Source: Pseudomonas sp. ACM7 | GTDB taxonomy: Bacteria > Pseudomonadota > Gammaproteobacteria > Pseudomonadales > Pseudomonadaceae | NCBI RefSeq assembly: GCF_004136015.1 | Contig: NZ_CP024866.1 | Location: 2,901,522 to 2,965,521, forward strand | Length of the DNA stretch: 64,000 bases | Direction of reading: 5' to 3' | In this document: piece by piece, positions 18,580 to 28,372 of the stretch | How the letters are laid out: the number at the start of each line of letters is the position of its first letter | How positions within the stretch are numbered: the stretch's first letter is position 1 | The notes under the pieces: generated by a model | Databases searched by the model: none | What the model saw: only the letters and a program-made list of their open reading frames with translations | Told to the model about the DNA's origin: nothing | Made by a program: the position numbers and the translations under genes

Positions 18580-19212
18580 ATGGTGCTTCAAACATGGCTG
18601 GCGTTTTTTGCCGCCTGCTGGGTGATCAGTCTGTCTCCCGGTGCCGGCGCCATTGCGTCGATGTCCAGTGGTCTGCGATACGGTTTCTGGCGCGGTTATT
18701 GGAACGCCCTGGGCCTGCAACTGGGTCTGGCGTTACAGATTGCAATTGTCGCCGCCGGCGTCGGTGCAATCCTCGCGGCGTCGGCCACCGCTTTCTACGC
18801 GATCAAATGGTTTGGCGTGGCCTATCTGGTTTACCTGGCGGTCAAGCAATGGCGCGCGCTGCCCCATGACATGAGCGACGACGCGGCCGTCCGGCAAATC
18901 GGCAAGCCGATGGCGCTGGTGTTCCGGGGTTTCCTGGTGAACGTCAGCAACCCCAAGGCGTTGGTGTTCATGCTCGCGGTGTTGCCGCAATTCATTGATC
19001 CGCATGCACCACTGGTGGCGCAGTACCTGATCCTCGGTGTGACCATGATCTGCGTCGACCTGATTGTCATGGCCGGTTACACCGGGCTGGCTTCCAAGGT
19101 GTTGCGCCTGTTGCGCACGCCCAAGCAGCAAAAACGCATGAACCGCACCTTTGCCGGGCTGTTCATCGGTGCGGCGGCGTTCATGGCGACCCTTCGCAAA
19201 GCGGTGGTGTAA
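18580..19212 (+). CDS. LysE/RhtB-family exporter
   Basis: A 210-residue inner-membrane protein with six hydrophobic segments and the LysE family N-terminus (AACWVISLSPGAGAIASMSSGLRYGF). The conserved proline-bearing SPGAG and NPKALVFMLAVLPQF segments indicate an amino acid or homoserine lactone efflux protein. The substrate is not predictable. A ribosome site, GAGTCGAGGTG, is upstream. The gene is followed by a strong terminator and a decayed reading frame. Confidence 0.88.
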   Translation: MVLQTWLAFFAACWVISLSPGAGAIASMSSGLRYGFWRGYWNALGLQLGLALQIAIVAAGVGAILAASATAFYAIKWFGVAYLVYLAVKQWRALPHDMSDDAAVRQIGKPMALVFRGFLVNVSNPKALVFMLAVLPQFIDPHAPLVAQYLILGVTMICVDLIVMAGYTGLASKVLRLLRTPKQQKRMNRTFAGLFIGAAAFMATLRKAVV

Positions 19213-19225
19213 AGCCGCCAGGCAC

Positions 19226-19255
19226 AAAAAAGGCGACCCTTGGGGTCGCCTTTTT
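19226..19255 (+). terminator. Intrinsic terminator after the lysE-like gene
   Basis: Arms GGCGACCC and GGGTCGCC around a short TT-rich loop, preceded by A's and followed by TTTTT. Confidence 0.85.
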
Positions 19256-19480
19256 AGTTTCAGGGTTCAGCGAGACACGGATGTCCCGATGGTTCATTAG
19301 CTTGGTGTCCTGACCTTCGTCCATCCACTCGGCCAGATCAACGTCAATCAATTGCGGGCTGAATTTGTAGAAGACGTCCTAGTAGTCGCTAATGCGCTTG
19401 ACGATCGAGCTGATCGAACCTTCGATACGGTATTTGGCGGCGATCATGTTGCCAGTCTTGGCCATCGTGTTCTTCTTGAT
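19256..19480 (-). pseudogene. Decayed reading frame of unknown family, with an in-frame stop and a lost start
   Basis: On the minus strand AGGAGG (19486-19491) lies five bases before ATC at 19480-19478, where a start would be expected; ATG occurs five codons later. The frame then runs AKTGNMIAAKYRIEGS ISSIVKRISDY, hits TAG at 19381-19379, and continues open as DVFYKFSPQLIDVDLAEWMD EGQDTKLMNHRDIRVSL to the terminator. Codon choice (GCC, ATC, GGC, CTG, GAC) is fully Pseudomonas-like on both sides of the stop, so it was coding recently. Two lesions, start ATG to ATC and an internal TAG, plus a truncated end explain the silence. I do not recognise the family. Confidence 0.65.
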
Positions 19481-19576
19481 GTTGGCCTCCTGCCAATTCC
19501 TCAAAACAAGAGGAACCGCACAACAAAGCTTGAGTGAAAGGCATTGGAAGTGAACAATGTGTTACTTCGTATTTCC

Positions 19577-19590
19577 AATTGAGATTCATT
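19577..19590 (+). promoter_or_regulatory. Possible Fur-like operator before the FTR1 permease
   Basis: AATTGAGATTCATT matches the core of the Fur box (TGATAATCATT) at nine of eleven central positions and lies directly before the ATG. An iron permease gene is a plausible target. Position overlapping the ribosome site makes this tentative. Confidence 0.3.
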
Positions 19591-19591
19591 C

Positions 19592-21490
19592 ATGACTGCC
19601 CCGTCCCGTTTCCTGGCCTGGCTGGTATTGCCGCTGTTTGCCCTGTGCAGTTTCAACCTGCTGGCCGACACCGTGGAAGGCGCGCCGCAAGCGCTGCATT
19701 TGCTCGATTACATCGGCGCGGATTACCCGGAAACGGTGCAAGCGGGCAAGGTCATTAATGAGTCCGAGTACCAAGAGCAGTTGGCATCCATCAAGGCGCT
19801 GCAAGGCTTGATCGCCGCGATGCCGGCCAAACCGGAAAAAGCCGGGCTGGAGCAGGGCGTCAGCACGCTGCGCAACGCGATCACTGCGCGTCAGGACGGC
19901 GCGGATGTCGGCCGTCAGGCACGGCAACTCGGCGCCAAGTTGGCCGTGACCTATGAAGTCAGCCAGGCACCGATCATTACGCCGGATCCGACCCGTGGTG
20001 CGCCGCTGTACGCTCAGCATTGTTCGGTTTGCCACGGCGACGCGGGTGCCGGGGATGGTCCGGCGGGTGTCGGTCTGACGCCGCCGCCGTCCAATCTGCG
20101 TGATGCGGCGCGGCTGGATCACCTGAGCCTCTACGCGATCTACAGCACCTTGGGCCTCGGCGTCGAAGGCACCGACATGCCAGCCTTCGCCGATCAGCTG
20201 GACGATCGTCAGCGTTGGGACCTGGCGACCTACATCGCCAGCTTCAGCGCCGATCCGGCTGCTGCAAAATCCGAAAAGACCTACAACATCGCCGACCTGG
20301 CCCGTCAGACTCCCGCAGAAGTGCAGGTTGCCGAGGGGCCGCAAGCTGCGGCGACCTTCCGTGAGCAGCGGGCGCAACCGCCGCAGGTCAAGCGTGGCCC
20401 GGCGCAGTTGCTCGACTACACCGCCGCAACGCTGGACAAGAGCATCGCTGCTTATCGTACGGGTGATCACGATCAGGCCTATGACCTGTCGGTGGCGGCT
20501 TATCTGGAAGGTTTCGAACTGGTCGAAAGTTCTCTGGATAATGTCGATGCCAACGTGCGCAAAGACACTGAAAAATCGCTGATGGCTTACCGTCAGTCGT
20601 TGCAGGACGGTTTGCCGGTGGCTCAGGTTCAGCAGCGTCTGGACGCGGCCAAGGCCAAGTTGAAGACGTCTGCCGGCCTGCTGGGCAGCGATGGCTTGAG
20701 CTGGTCTTTGAGCTACATCTCCGGTTTGTTGATTCTGTTGCGTGAAGGTCTGGAAGCGATTCTGGTGCTGGCGGCAGTTCTCGCGTTCCTGCGAAACACC
20801 GGCCAGCAATCGGCGGTACGCAGCGTCAACGTCGGCTGGGGTCTGGCGCTGCTGGCCGGTCTCGGGACTTGGGCGTTGGCGGCGTATGTGATCGATGTCA
20901 GCGGCTCGCAACGCGAATTGCTGGAAGGTGCGACGGCGTTGTTTGCCAGCGTCATGGTGCTTTGGCTCGGCGTGTGGATGCATGACCGTCGTCACGCGGC
21001 GGCCTGGCAGGATTACATCAAGAGCAGCCTGGTGGGTGGCGGTGGGCGTTTCGGGTTTGCGACGTTGGCGTTCTTCTCGGTGTATCGCGAGCTGTTTGAA
21101 GTGATTTTGTTCTACGAGACCTTGTGGCTGCAGGCAGGTCCAGCGGGCCATAACGCGGTACTGGCAGGTGGTGCGACGGCGTTGGTGTTGCTGGTCGGTC
21201 TGGCTTGGGTGATTCTGCGTGGCTCGGCGAAGCTGCCGCTGTCGCTGTTTTTCAGTATCAACGCCGGCCTGCTGTGTGCGTTGTCGGTGGTGTTTGCCGG
21301 GCATGGCGTGAAGGCGTTGCAGGAAGCCGGGATTTTCGGCACCCGGCCTGTGCCGTTCTTTGACTTCGACTGGCTGGGGATCCACGCTGATGCGTATTCG
21401 CTGAGTGCGCAGGCGGTGGCGATTATCGCGATCATCGTGCTGTATAGCCGTAGTCGGCTGGCTGAGAAGCGTCGGGTGCAGGTTTCTTAA
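19592..21490 (+). CDS. Cytochrome c-FTR1 fusion iron permease
   Basis: A 632-residue protein. A signal peptide (residues 1-25), a helical periplasmic region, and a cytochrome c domain with haem site C144-S-V-C147-H148 and probable axial Met near 196 (GTDMPAF) come first. The C-terminal ~270 residues are an FTR1-type iron permease with seven membrane helices and two REXXE motifs: R384-E-G-L-E388 and R499-E-L-F-E503, the second in YRELFE. EfeU-like proteins use these glutamates to carry ferric iron; the cytochrome domain suggests coupled ferrous-iron oxidation, an inference. A possible Fur box lies upstream. Confidence 0.85.
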   Translation: MTAPSRFLAWLVLPLFALCSFNLLADTVEGAPQALHLLDYIGADYPETVQAGKVINESEYQEQLASIKALQGLIAAMPAKPEKAGLEQGVSTLRNAITARQDGADVGRQARQLGAKLAVTYEVSQAPIITPDPTRGAPLYAQHCSVCHGDAGAGDGPAGVGLTPPPSNLRDAARLDHLSLYAIYSTLGLGVEGTDMPAFADQLDDRQRWDLATYIASFSADPAAAKSEKTYNIADLARQTPAEVQVAEGPQAAATFREQRAQPPQVKRGPAQLLDYTAATLDKSIAAYRTGDHDQAYDLSVAAYLEGFELVESSLDNVDANVRKDTEKSLMAYRQSLQDGLPVAQVQQRLDAAKAKLKTSAGLLGSDGLSWSLSYISGLLILLREGLEAILVLAAVLAFLRNTGQQSAVRSVNVGWGLALLAGLGTWALAAYVIDVSGSQRELLEGATALFASVMVLWLGVWMHDRRHAAAWQDYIKSSLVGGGGRFGFATLAFFSVYRELFEVILFYETLWLQAGPAGHNAVLAGGATALVLLVGLAWVILRGSAKLPLSLFFSINAGLLCALSVVFAGHGVKALQEAGIFGTRPVPFFDFDWLGIHADAYSLSAQAVAIIAIIVLYSRSRLAEKRRVQVS

Positions 21491-21511
21491 AAGCATTCGC
21501 TGCGCTCACAA

Positions 21512-21590
21512 TCGCGAGCAAGCTCGCTCCCACAGGTTTAGCGCTAACCTTGTGGGAGCGGCGGTGCGGCGATCCGACTTGCCCGCGATG
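21512..21590. repeat. REP pair, family A with long second arm
   Basis: ATCGCGAGCAAGCTCGCTCC at 21511-21530 faces a longer variant beginning GTGGGAGCGGCGGTGCGGCG and ending near 21590 with GACTTGCCCGCGAT. The same long variant (extra GGTGCGACGATTCGAC) recurs at 22085 and 57651. Confidence 0.85.
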
Positions 21591-21612
21591 CTTTTCAACA
21601 GAGGAAAACACA

Positions 21613-22068
21613 ATGCGTGTGTGGATCGATGCCGACGCCTGCCCGCGGGCGGCCAAGGATCTGGTGGTGAAGTTCGCCCTCAAGCGCCAGTTCGAAGTGG
21701 TGTTGGTGGCCGGACAGCCGCAGATCAAGCCGGGTTTGGCCCTTGTGAAGCTGATCGTGGTGCCGAGTGGTCCGGATGCCGCAGACGACTATCTGGTGGA
21801 ATACGCGGTCCCCGGCGAATTGGTGATCTGCAGCGATGTGCCGCTGGCCGATCGCCTGGTGAAAAAGGGCGTTGCGGCGCTGGATCCACGGGGCAAAGAG
21901 TTCGATGCGCAGAACATGGGCGATCGGTTGGCGGTGCGTAACCTGTTCACCGATTTGCGTGAACAGGGGCAGATGAGCGGCGGGCCGGCGCCGTTTGGTG
22001 AGCGTGAGAAGCAGGCGTTTGCCAATGCGCTGGACCGGATCCTCACGCGACTTTCCCGAAAAGCCTGA
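21613..22068 (+). CDS. yaiI: YaiI/YqxD family protein (UPF0178)
   Basis: A 151-residue soluble protein of the DUF188 family. The N-terminus MRVWIDADACPRAAKDLVVK carries the acidic D6-D8-C10 pattern of this PIN-like nuclease fold, with ADDYLVEYAVPGELVICSDVPLADRL as the second conserved block. The C-terminal segment ends FANALDRILTRLSRKA, as in other members. No activity is proven, though a nuclease role has been suggested from the fold. I use the ATG at 21613, preceded by AGAGGAAAACACA. Flanked by repeats on both sides. Confidence 0.85.
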   Translation: MRVWIDADACPRAAKDLVVKFALKRQFEVVLVAGQPQIKPGLALVKLIVVPSGPDAADDYLVEYAVPGELVICSDVPLADRLVKKGVAALDPRGKEFDAQNMGDRLAVRNLFTDLREQGQMSGGPAPFGEREKQAFANALDRILTRLSRKA

Positions 22069-22084
22069 GCCTTGCCCAGTTCAA

Positions 22085-22190
22085 TGTGGGAGCGGCGGTG
22101 CGACGATTCGACTTGCTCGCGAATGCGGTGTGTCATTCAGCATTGATGTCGACTGATACACCGCATTCGCGAGCAAGCCCGCTCCCACAC
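22085..22190. repeat. REP pair, family A with long arms
   Basis: Begins GTGGGAGCGGCGGTGCGACG and ends GAGCAAGCCCGCTCCCAC. Inner arms also pair (CTCGCGAATGCGGTGT with ACACCGCATTCGCGAG), so this could form one long hairpin of roughly 45-bp arms. It separates two convergent genes (yaiI and elbB). Confidence 0.88.
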
Positions 22191-22200
22191 TGGGACAGTG

Positions 22201-22869
22201 TCAGGCGTCGTTTTCGTGGGTCAGTTCGAGTACCCGGTCGACCAGTTTGTTGATGCCCGAAGCCGCTTCACTGATGCTCTGCGCCAGCATGTACGCCGGG
22301 GTGCTGACCAGTTTGCGTGCTTTGTCTTCAACGATGTCAGTTACCGCGCAGTCTGCGTGTGTAGCGCCCATCTTGTTCATGGCGGCAGCAGTATCGGCGT
22401 CGTTGCCGATGGTGCAGGTCACGCCCGGTCCATAGATCTTCGCCGCGAGCGCCGGTGAGATGCAGATCAGCCCGACCGGTTTGCCGGCCTCGGCAAAGGC
22501 TTCAGCCAGCGCCAGGACTTCCGGTTGCACGGTGCAGCCGGCGCCTTCGACGGCGAAGTTCGACAGGTTCTTGGCCGCCCCGAAACCACCGGGCACGATC
22601 AACGCGTCGAAGTCTTCCACGTCCGCTTCGCGGATATCCTTGATGTTGCCTCGGGCGATCCGCGCCGATTCCACCAGTACGTTGCGCGACTCGGGCATTT
22701 CTTCGCCGGTCAGGTGATTGATCACATGTAGCTGCGCGATGTTAGGTGCGAAACACTGCACCTGAGCCCCCCGCTGGTCCAGGCGCAGCAGGGTGATCAC
22801 GCTTTCGTGGATCTCGGCGCCGTCGTACACGCCACAGCCGGATAGGATCACTGCAATTTTTTTGCTCAT
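22201..22869 (-). CDS. elbB: ElbB, DJ-1/PfpI family glyoxalase-like protein
   Basis: A 222-residue cytosolic protein of the DJ-1 superfamily. MSKKIAVILSGCGVYDGAEIHE opens with the ElbB motif, and the nucleophile-elbow Cys sits in GLICISPALAAKIYG. E. coli ElbB has been shown to have glyoxalase activity and its disruption affects isoprenoid phenotypes, but the physiological role is not settled. A GGAGAAAAGCCC ribosome site precedes the ATG. Divergent from the desaturase-like gene; the ~115 bp between them should hold both promoters. Confidence 0.88.
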   Translation of the reverse strand: MSKKIAVILSGCGVYDGAEIHESVITLLRLDQRGAQVQCFAPNIAQLHVINHLTGEEMPESRNVLVESARIARGNIKDIREADVEDFDALIVPGGFGAAKNLSNFAVEGAGCTVQPEVLALAEAFAEAGKPVGLICISPALAAKIYGPGVTCTIGNDADTAAAMNKMGATHADCAVTDIVEDKARKLVSTPAYMLAQSISEAASGINKLVDRVLELTHENDA

Positions 22870-22984
22870 GGGCTTTTCTCCAGATTCATGGCGTTAAATG
22901 TCCACTAATTTGTCACTCGTTGCCATAGGGTTAATTCGCGGCTACACCTAGGATCTGTCCTCAAGATTCCGATCAGGGCGCGTC

Positions 22985-24220
22985 ATGGACTTCATTCTGT
23001 ATGCGGTGCCGTTTTTCTTTGTGCTGATTGCCGTCGAACTGCTGGCCGACCGTTGGCGCGGAGTGAGCAATTATCGTGTGGCTGACGCGATCAACAGCAT
23101 GAGCACCGGCGTGCTGTCGACCACCACCGGCCTGTTGACCAAAGGCGTCGGCCTGGTGACGTATGCATTTGCCCTCAAGCACCTGGCGCTGTTTGAACTC
23201 TCCGCCGACAGCGTTTGGGTCTGGATTTTCGCCTTTGTCCTCTACGACTTCTGCTACTACTGGCTGCATCGCATGGGCCACGAACGCAACATTCTCTGGG
23301 CAGCGCACTCGGTGCATCACCAGAGCGAGGATTACAACCTGTCCACGGCGCTGCGCCAGACCAGTACCGGCTTCCTGTTGAGCTGGATCTTCTACCTGCC
23401 GATGGCCGTGCTCGGCGTGCCGCTGCTGGTGTTCATCAGCGTCGCCTCGCTGAACTTGCTGTACCAATTCTGGGTGCATACCAAACACATTCCCAAGCTC
23501 GGCTGGTTCGAGTGGTTCTTCGTCACGCCGTCCAATCATCGGGCTCACCATGCACAGAACGCTCTCTACATGGATCGTAACTACGGCGGGGTGTTCATTA
23601 TTTGGGACCGTCTATTCGGCTCGTTCCAGGAAGAGGACGATAACGAACCGGTGATTTTCGGTGTCACTACGCCGCTCGCGAGCTGGAATCCGGTGTGGGC
23701 GAACGTGCAGTTCTACGCGCAGCTGTGGGATGACGCGCGGCGTGCGCAAAGCAAATGGGACAAGCTGCGCATCTGGTTCATGCGCACCGGTTGGCGGCCG
23801 GCGGACGTGGCGGCCAGGTACCCGATGAACAAGCCAGACCTGAGTCAGTTCCGTAAATTCGAAGTGCCGCTGGACGGGCGTCAGCAGTTGTATGTCGTGT
23901 TGCAGTTCTGCGTCTACATCGCGCTGGGTAGCTATTTGATGAACCTGGAGCACAGTTTGCCAACCGCCGCGCTGGTGCTCGGCTGGAGTGCCGTGGCGTT
24001 GGGTTTGTTTACGTTGGGCGTGGCCCTGGAGAATCGTCCGTGGGCGCTGAAGCTGGAGCTGCTGCGCCTGGCGTCGAATGTGCCGCTGGTGTGGCTGGCG
24101 CCGGTCGTTGGGCTGTGGCCTGCCAGCGCGGCAGGCTGGGTCGGCCTGCTGAGTTACAGCCTGCTCAGCGGAATCGGTCTCTACTGTTGCAGAAACCGTT
24201 TCACTCGCCTGGCGTCTTAG
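22985..24220 (+). CDS. Sterol desaturase/fatty acid hydroxylase family protein
   Basis: A 411-residue membrane protein with the di-iron histidine boxes of this family: H-R-M-G-H (near 95), H-S-V-H-H (near 110) and H-R-A-H-H (near 183), plus the additional conserved H in WVHTKHIPKLG. The first ~270 residues hold the family domain with four or five membrane segments. A hydrophobic C-terminal ~130 residues (LVLGWSAVALGLFTLGVALE, WVGLLSYSLLSGIGLYCC) adds further helices. Substrate unknown; it may hydroxylate a lipid such as an alkylglycerol ether or ornithine lipid. Its 3' end overlaps the convergent dedA gene by 20 bases. Confidence 0.85.
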   Translation: MDFILYAVPFFFVLIAVELLADRWRGVSNYRVADAINSMSTGVLSTTTGLLTKGVGLVTYAFALKHLALFELSADSVWVWIFAFVLYDFCYYWLHRMGHERNILWAAHSVHHQSEDYNLSTALRQTSTGFLLSWIFYLPMAVLGVPLLVFISVASLNLLYQFWVHTKHIPKLGWFEWFFVTPSNHRAHHAQNALYMDRNYGGVFIIWDRLFGSFQEEDDNEPVIFGVTTPLASWNPVWANVQFYAQLWDDARRAQSKWDKLRIWFMRTGWRPADVAARYPMNKPDLSQFRKFEVPLDGRQQLYVVLQFCVYIALGSYLMNLEHSLPTAALVLGWSAVALGLFTLGVALENRPWALKLELLRLASNVPLVWLAPVVGLWPASAAGWVGLLSYSLLSGIGLYCCRNRFTRLAS

Positions 24221-24824
24221 TCTCGGCAGATTTGGCCAGTTCAGCCTGCTCGTCGGCGTAGATCTTCTTCGCCAGACGGGCGTTCTTGAAGCGTCGGCGC
24301 AACCACAGGAAAAAACCAAGTATCAGTAGGGCGCCGAGCACCCACAGCTCGTACTTCTTGACGCTGCCAAGCAGGCCTTCGAGCACCGCGCCGAAGTGAT
24401 AGGCGGCGGCAGCCAGCGCGGCGGCCCAGATCGCGGCACCAATCCCGTTGAGCAGCAGATAACGTCCTGGCGGATAGCCCGACAGGCCGATCGCCACCGG
24501 CATCACCGTGCGCAGGCCATAGACAAATCGGAAGCTCAGCACCCAGATGTCCGGGTGCTTGCGGATGTGTTCCAGTGCCCGATCACCCATCATTTGCCAG
24601 CGCGGTTTGCGCGCCAGCAACTTGCGGCCGTGCTTGCGCCCCAGGAAATACCAGAGCTGATCACCGGCATAACTGCCGAGGAACGCCACGATCATGACCA
24701 CTTTGAGGTCCATGTATCCGCGGAACGCGAGGAAGCCTGCGAGTACCAGAATGGTTTCGCCTTCGAAAAACGTGCCGAGAAAGAGGGCGAAGTAGCCGAA
24801 TTCCTGAAGAAATTGTTGGAGCAT
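24201..24824 (-). CDS. DedA family membrane protein
   Basis: A 207-residue inner-membrane protein with the DedA/VTT domain: the re-entrant motif FGYFALFLGTFFEGETILVL near residue 15 and the family's F-R-F-V-Y-G-L-R segment (RFVYGLRTVMPVAIGLSG) near 100 are both clear. Charged residues E21-G-E and R102 are the conserved ones. DedA proteins function in lipid carrier or polyprenyl phosphate movement across the membrane. It converges on, and overlaps by 20 bases, the desaturase gene; there is no visible terminator between them. Confidence 0.9.
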   Translation of the reverse strand: MLQQFLQEFGYFALFLGTFFEGETILVLAGFLAFRGYMDLKVVMIVAFLGSYAGDQLWYFLGRKHGRKLLARKPRWQMMGDRALEHIRKHPDIWVLSFRFVYGLRTVMPVAIGLSGYPPGRYLLLNGIGAAIWAAALAAAAYHFGAVLEGLLGSVKKYELWVLGALLILGFFLWLRRRFKNARLAKKIYADEQAELAKSAETKTPGE

Positions 24825-24879
24825 TGTCTGGATGCTGGCGAAATGAACGCGCAGCCTAACCCTTCGGGAACATTCATGA

Positions 24880-26046
<1,167 letters not shown>

Positions 26047-26064
26047 CCCTCCCAGGAACATTCG

Positions 26065-28287
26065 ATGAATACCGAAGGACTCACTGAAGTTGCCGTAAAA
26101 GATGCTCAACCTGTGGTGGAGCAAATCGCCGAAACCCCGCCGGAACTGGAGCCTGCTCCATCCGCGGTGGTGGCCGAGACCGCAATAGCGGCGCCAGCGA
26201 TTGCCATTCCCGGTCTGGATGACAGCAGCCTGTACATCCATCGCGAGCTCTCGCAACTGCAGTTCAACATCCGCGTGCTGGAGCAGGCGCTGGATGAGTC
26301 CTACCCGCTGCTGGAGCGGCTGAAGTTTCTGCTGATCTTCTCCAGCAACCTGGACGAGTTCTTCGAAATTCGTGTGGCCGGCCTGAAGAAGCAGATCACC
26401 TTCGCCCGTGAACAGGCTGGCGCCGATGGCCTGCAACCGCACCAGGCCCTGGCTCGCATCAGCGAACTGGTGCACGGTCACGTCGACCGCCAGTACGCGA
26501 TCCTCAATGACATTCTGTTGCCGGAACTGGAAAAGCATCAGGTCCGCTTCATCCGCCGGCGTCACTGGACCACCAAGATCAAAACCTGGGTGCGCCGCTA
26601 TTTCCGCGACGAGATCGCGCCGATCATTACCCCGATTGGCCTCGACCCGACGCACCCGTTCCCGTTGCTGGTCAACAAGAGCTTGAACTTCATCGTCGAG
26701 CTCGAAGGTATCGATGCCTTTGGCCGCGATTCCGGTCTGGCGATCATCCCGGCGCCACGTTTGCTGCCGCGCGTCATCAAGCTGCCGGAAGAAGTGGGCG
26801 GCTCGGGCGACAACTACGTGTTCCTGTCGTCGATGATCCACGCTCACGCCGATGACCTGTTCCAGGGCATGAAGGTCAAGGGCTGCTACCAGTTCCGTCT
26901 GACCCGAAACGCCGACCTCGCCGTCGACACCGAAGATGTAGAAGACCTGGCCCGCGCCCTGCGCGGCGAGTTGTTCTCGCGTCGCTACGGTGACGCGGTG
27001 CGTCTGGAAGTCGCTGACACCTGCCCGAAACACCTGTCCGACTACTTGCTCAAGCAGTTCAACCTGCACGAGACCGAGCTGTATCAGGTCAACGGTCCGG
27101 TCAACCTGACCCGCCTGTTCAGCATCACCGGTCTGGACAGTCAGCGAGCGCTGCAATACACGCCGTTCACCCCACAGATCCCGAAACTGCTGCAGAACAG
27201 CGAGAACATCTTCAGCGTGATCAGCAAGCAGGACATCCTGTTGCTGCACCCGTTCGAGTCATTCACCCCGGTGGTCGACCTGCTGCGCCAGGCTGCCAAG
27301 GACCCGCATGTATTGGCGGTCCGTCAGACCCTGTACCGCTCCGGCGCCAACTCGGAAATCGTCGATGCGCTGGTCGATGCGGCGCGTAACGGCAAGGAAG
27401 TCACTGCGGTGATCGAGTTGCGTGCGCGGTTCGACGAAGAGTCCAACCTGCAACTGGCCAGCCGTCTGCAAGCGGCTGGTGCGGTGGTAATTTACGGCGT
27501 GGTCGGTTTCAAGACCCACGCCAAGATGATGCTGATCTTGCGTCGTGAGGCTGGCGAGATTGTCCGTTACGCCCACTTGGGTACCGGCAACTACCACGCG
27601 GCCAACGCCCGTCTGTACACCGACTACAGCTTGCTGACCTCGGATGACGCCTTGTGTGAAGACGTTGGCAAACTGTTCAGTCAACTGATCGGCATGGGTA
27701 AAACCCTGCGCATGAAGAAGCTGCTGCACGCGCCGTTCACGTTGAAAAAGGGCATGCTCGACATGATTGCCCGGGAGACCCAGTTCGCCCTCGACGGCAA
27801 ACCGGCGCACATCATCGCCAAGTTCAACTCGCTGACCGATCCGAAGATCATCCGCGCGCTGTACAAGGCCAGTCAGTCCGGGGTGCGTATCGATCTAGTG
27901 GTGCGCGGCATGTGCTGCCTGCGTCCGGGCATCGCCGGGGTTTCGCACAACATCCACGTGCGCTCGATCATCGGGCGTTTCCTGGAGCACACCCGGGTGT
28001 TCTACTTCCTCAATGGCGGCGAAGAGCAGATGTTCCTGTCCAGCGCCGACTGGATGGAACGTAACCTCGACAAGCGCGTCGAGACTTGCTTCCCGGTCGA
28101 GGGCAAGAAGCTGATCATGCGGGTCAAGAAAGAGCTGGAGCTTTATCTCACCGATAATACTCACAGCTGGAGCCTGCAGGCGGACGGCCGTTACATCCGC
28201 AACACGCCGACCGGCAACCAGAACCCGCGCAGCGCGCAGGCAACACTGCTGGAACGTTTGGGCAGCCCGATTCTGACCGTGCGTTAA
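26065..28287 (+). CDS. ppk: Polyphosphate kinase 1
   Basis: A 740-residue cytosolic enzyme that makes polyphosphate from ATP. A variable ~50-residue acidic/proline-rich N-terminus precedes the family domains: [22 protein letters not shown], then [19 protein letters not shown], then the phospholipase D-like halves. Catalytic histidines sit in [13 protein letters not shown] (autophosphorylation site) and in [18 protein letters not shown]. Spacing to hemB is 18 bases. The gene ends at a bidirectional terminator and faces ppx. Confidence 0.96.
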   Translation: MNTEGLTEVAVKDAQPVVEQIAETPPELEPAPSAVVAETAIAAPAIAIPGLDDSSLYIHRELSQLQFNIRVLEQALDESYPLLERLKFLLIFSSNLDEFFEIRVAGLKKQITFAREQAGADGLQPHQALARISELVHGHVDRQYAILNDILLPELEKHQVRFIRRRHWTTKIKTWVRRYFRDEIAPIITPIGLDPTHPFPLLVNKSLNFIVELEGIDAFGRDSGLAIIPAPRLLPRVIKLPEEVGGSGDNYVFLSSMIHAHADDLFQGMKVKGCYQFRLTRNADLAVDTEDVEDLARALRGELFSRRYGDAVRLEVADTCPKHLSDYLLKQFNLHETELYQVNGPVNLTRLFSITGLDSQRALQYTPFTPQIPKLLQNSENIFSVISKQDILLLHPFESFTPVVDLLRQAAKDPHVLAVRQTLYRSGANSEIVDALVDAARNGKEVTAVIELRARFDEESNLQLASRLQAAGAVVIYGVVGFKTHAKMMLILRREAGEIVRYAHLGTGNYHAANARLYTDYSLLTSDDALCEDVGKLFSQLIGMGKTLRMKKLLHAPFTLKKGMLDMIARETQFALDGKPAHIIAKFNSLTDPKIIRALYKASQSGVRIDLVVRGMCCLRPGIAGVSHNIHVRSIIGRFLEHTRVFYFLNGGEEQMFLSSADWMERNLDKRVETCFPVEGKKLIMRVKKELELYLTDNTHSWSLQADGRYIRNTPTGNQNPRSAQATLLERLGSPILTVR

Positions 28288-28299
28288 TACGCAAAACCT

Positions 28300-28316
28300 G
28301 TGGGAGCGGGCTTGCG
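28300..28316. repeat. Single half of repeat family A
   Basis: GTGGGAGCGGGCTTGCG appears once, without a facing copy, between ppk and its terminator. Confidence 0.7.
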
Positions 28317-28338
28317 TCGTCTGCTGAATTGCGGGCAC

Positions 28339-28368
28339 AAAAAAGGCCTTCCGAAGAAGGCCTTTTTC
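28339..28368. terminator. Bidirectional terminator between ppk and ppx
   Basis: Arms AAAAAGGCCTTC and GAAGGCCTTTTT with loop CGAA; a stable tetraloop stem with A and T tails, so it can serve both convergent genes. Confidence 0.9.
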
Positions 28369-28372
28369 AATT

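Noticed and set aside
19586..21496. 636-codon frame on the minus strand opposite the FTR1 permease
   Set aside because: Shadow of the permease; residues are rich in Q, R and H as expected from antisense of GC-rich coding DNA.
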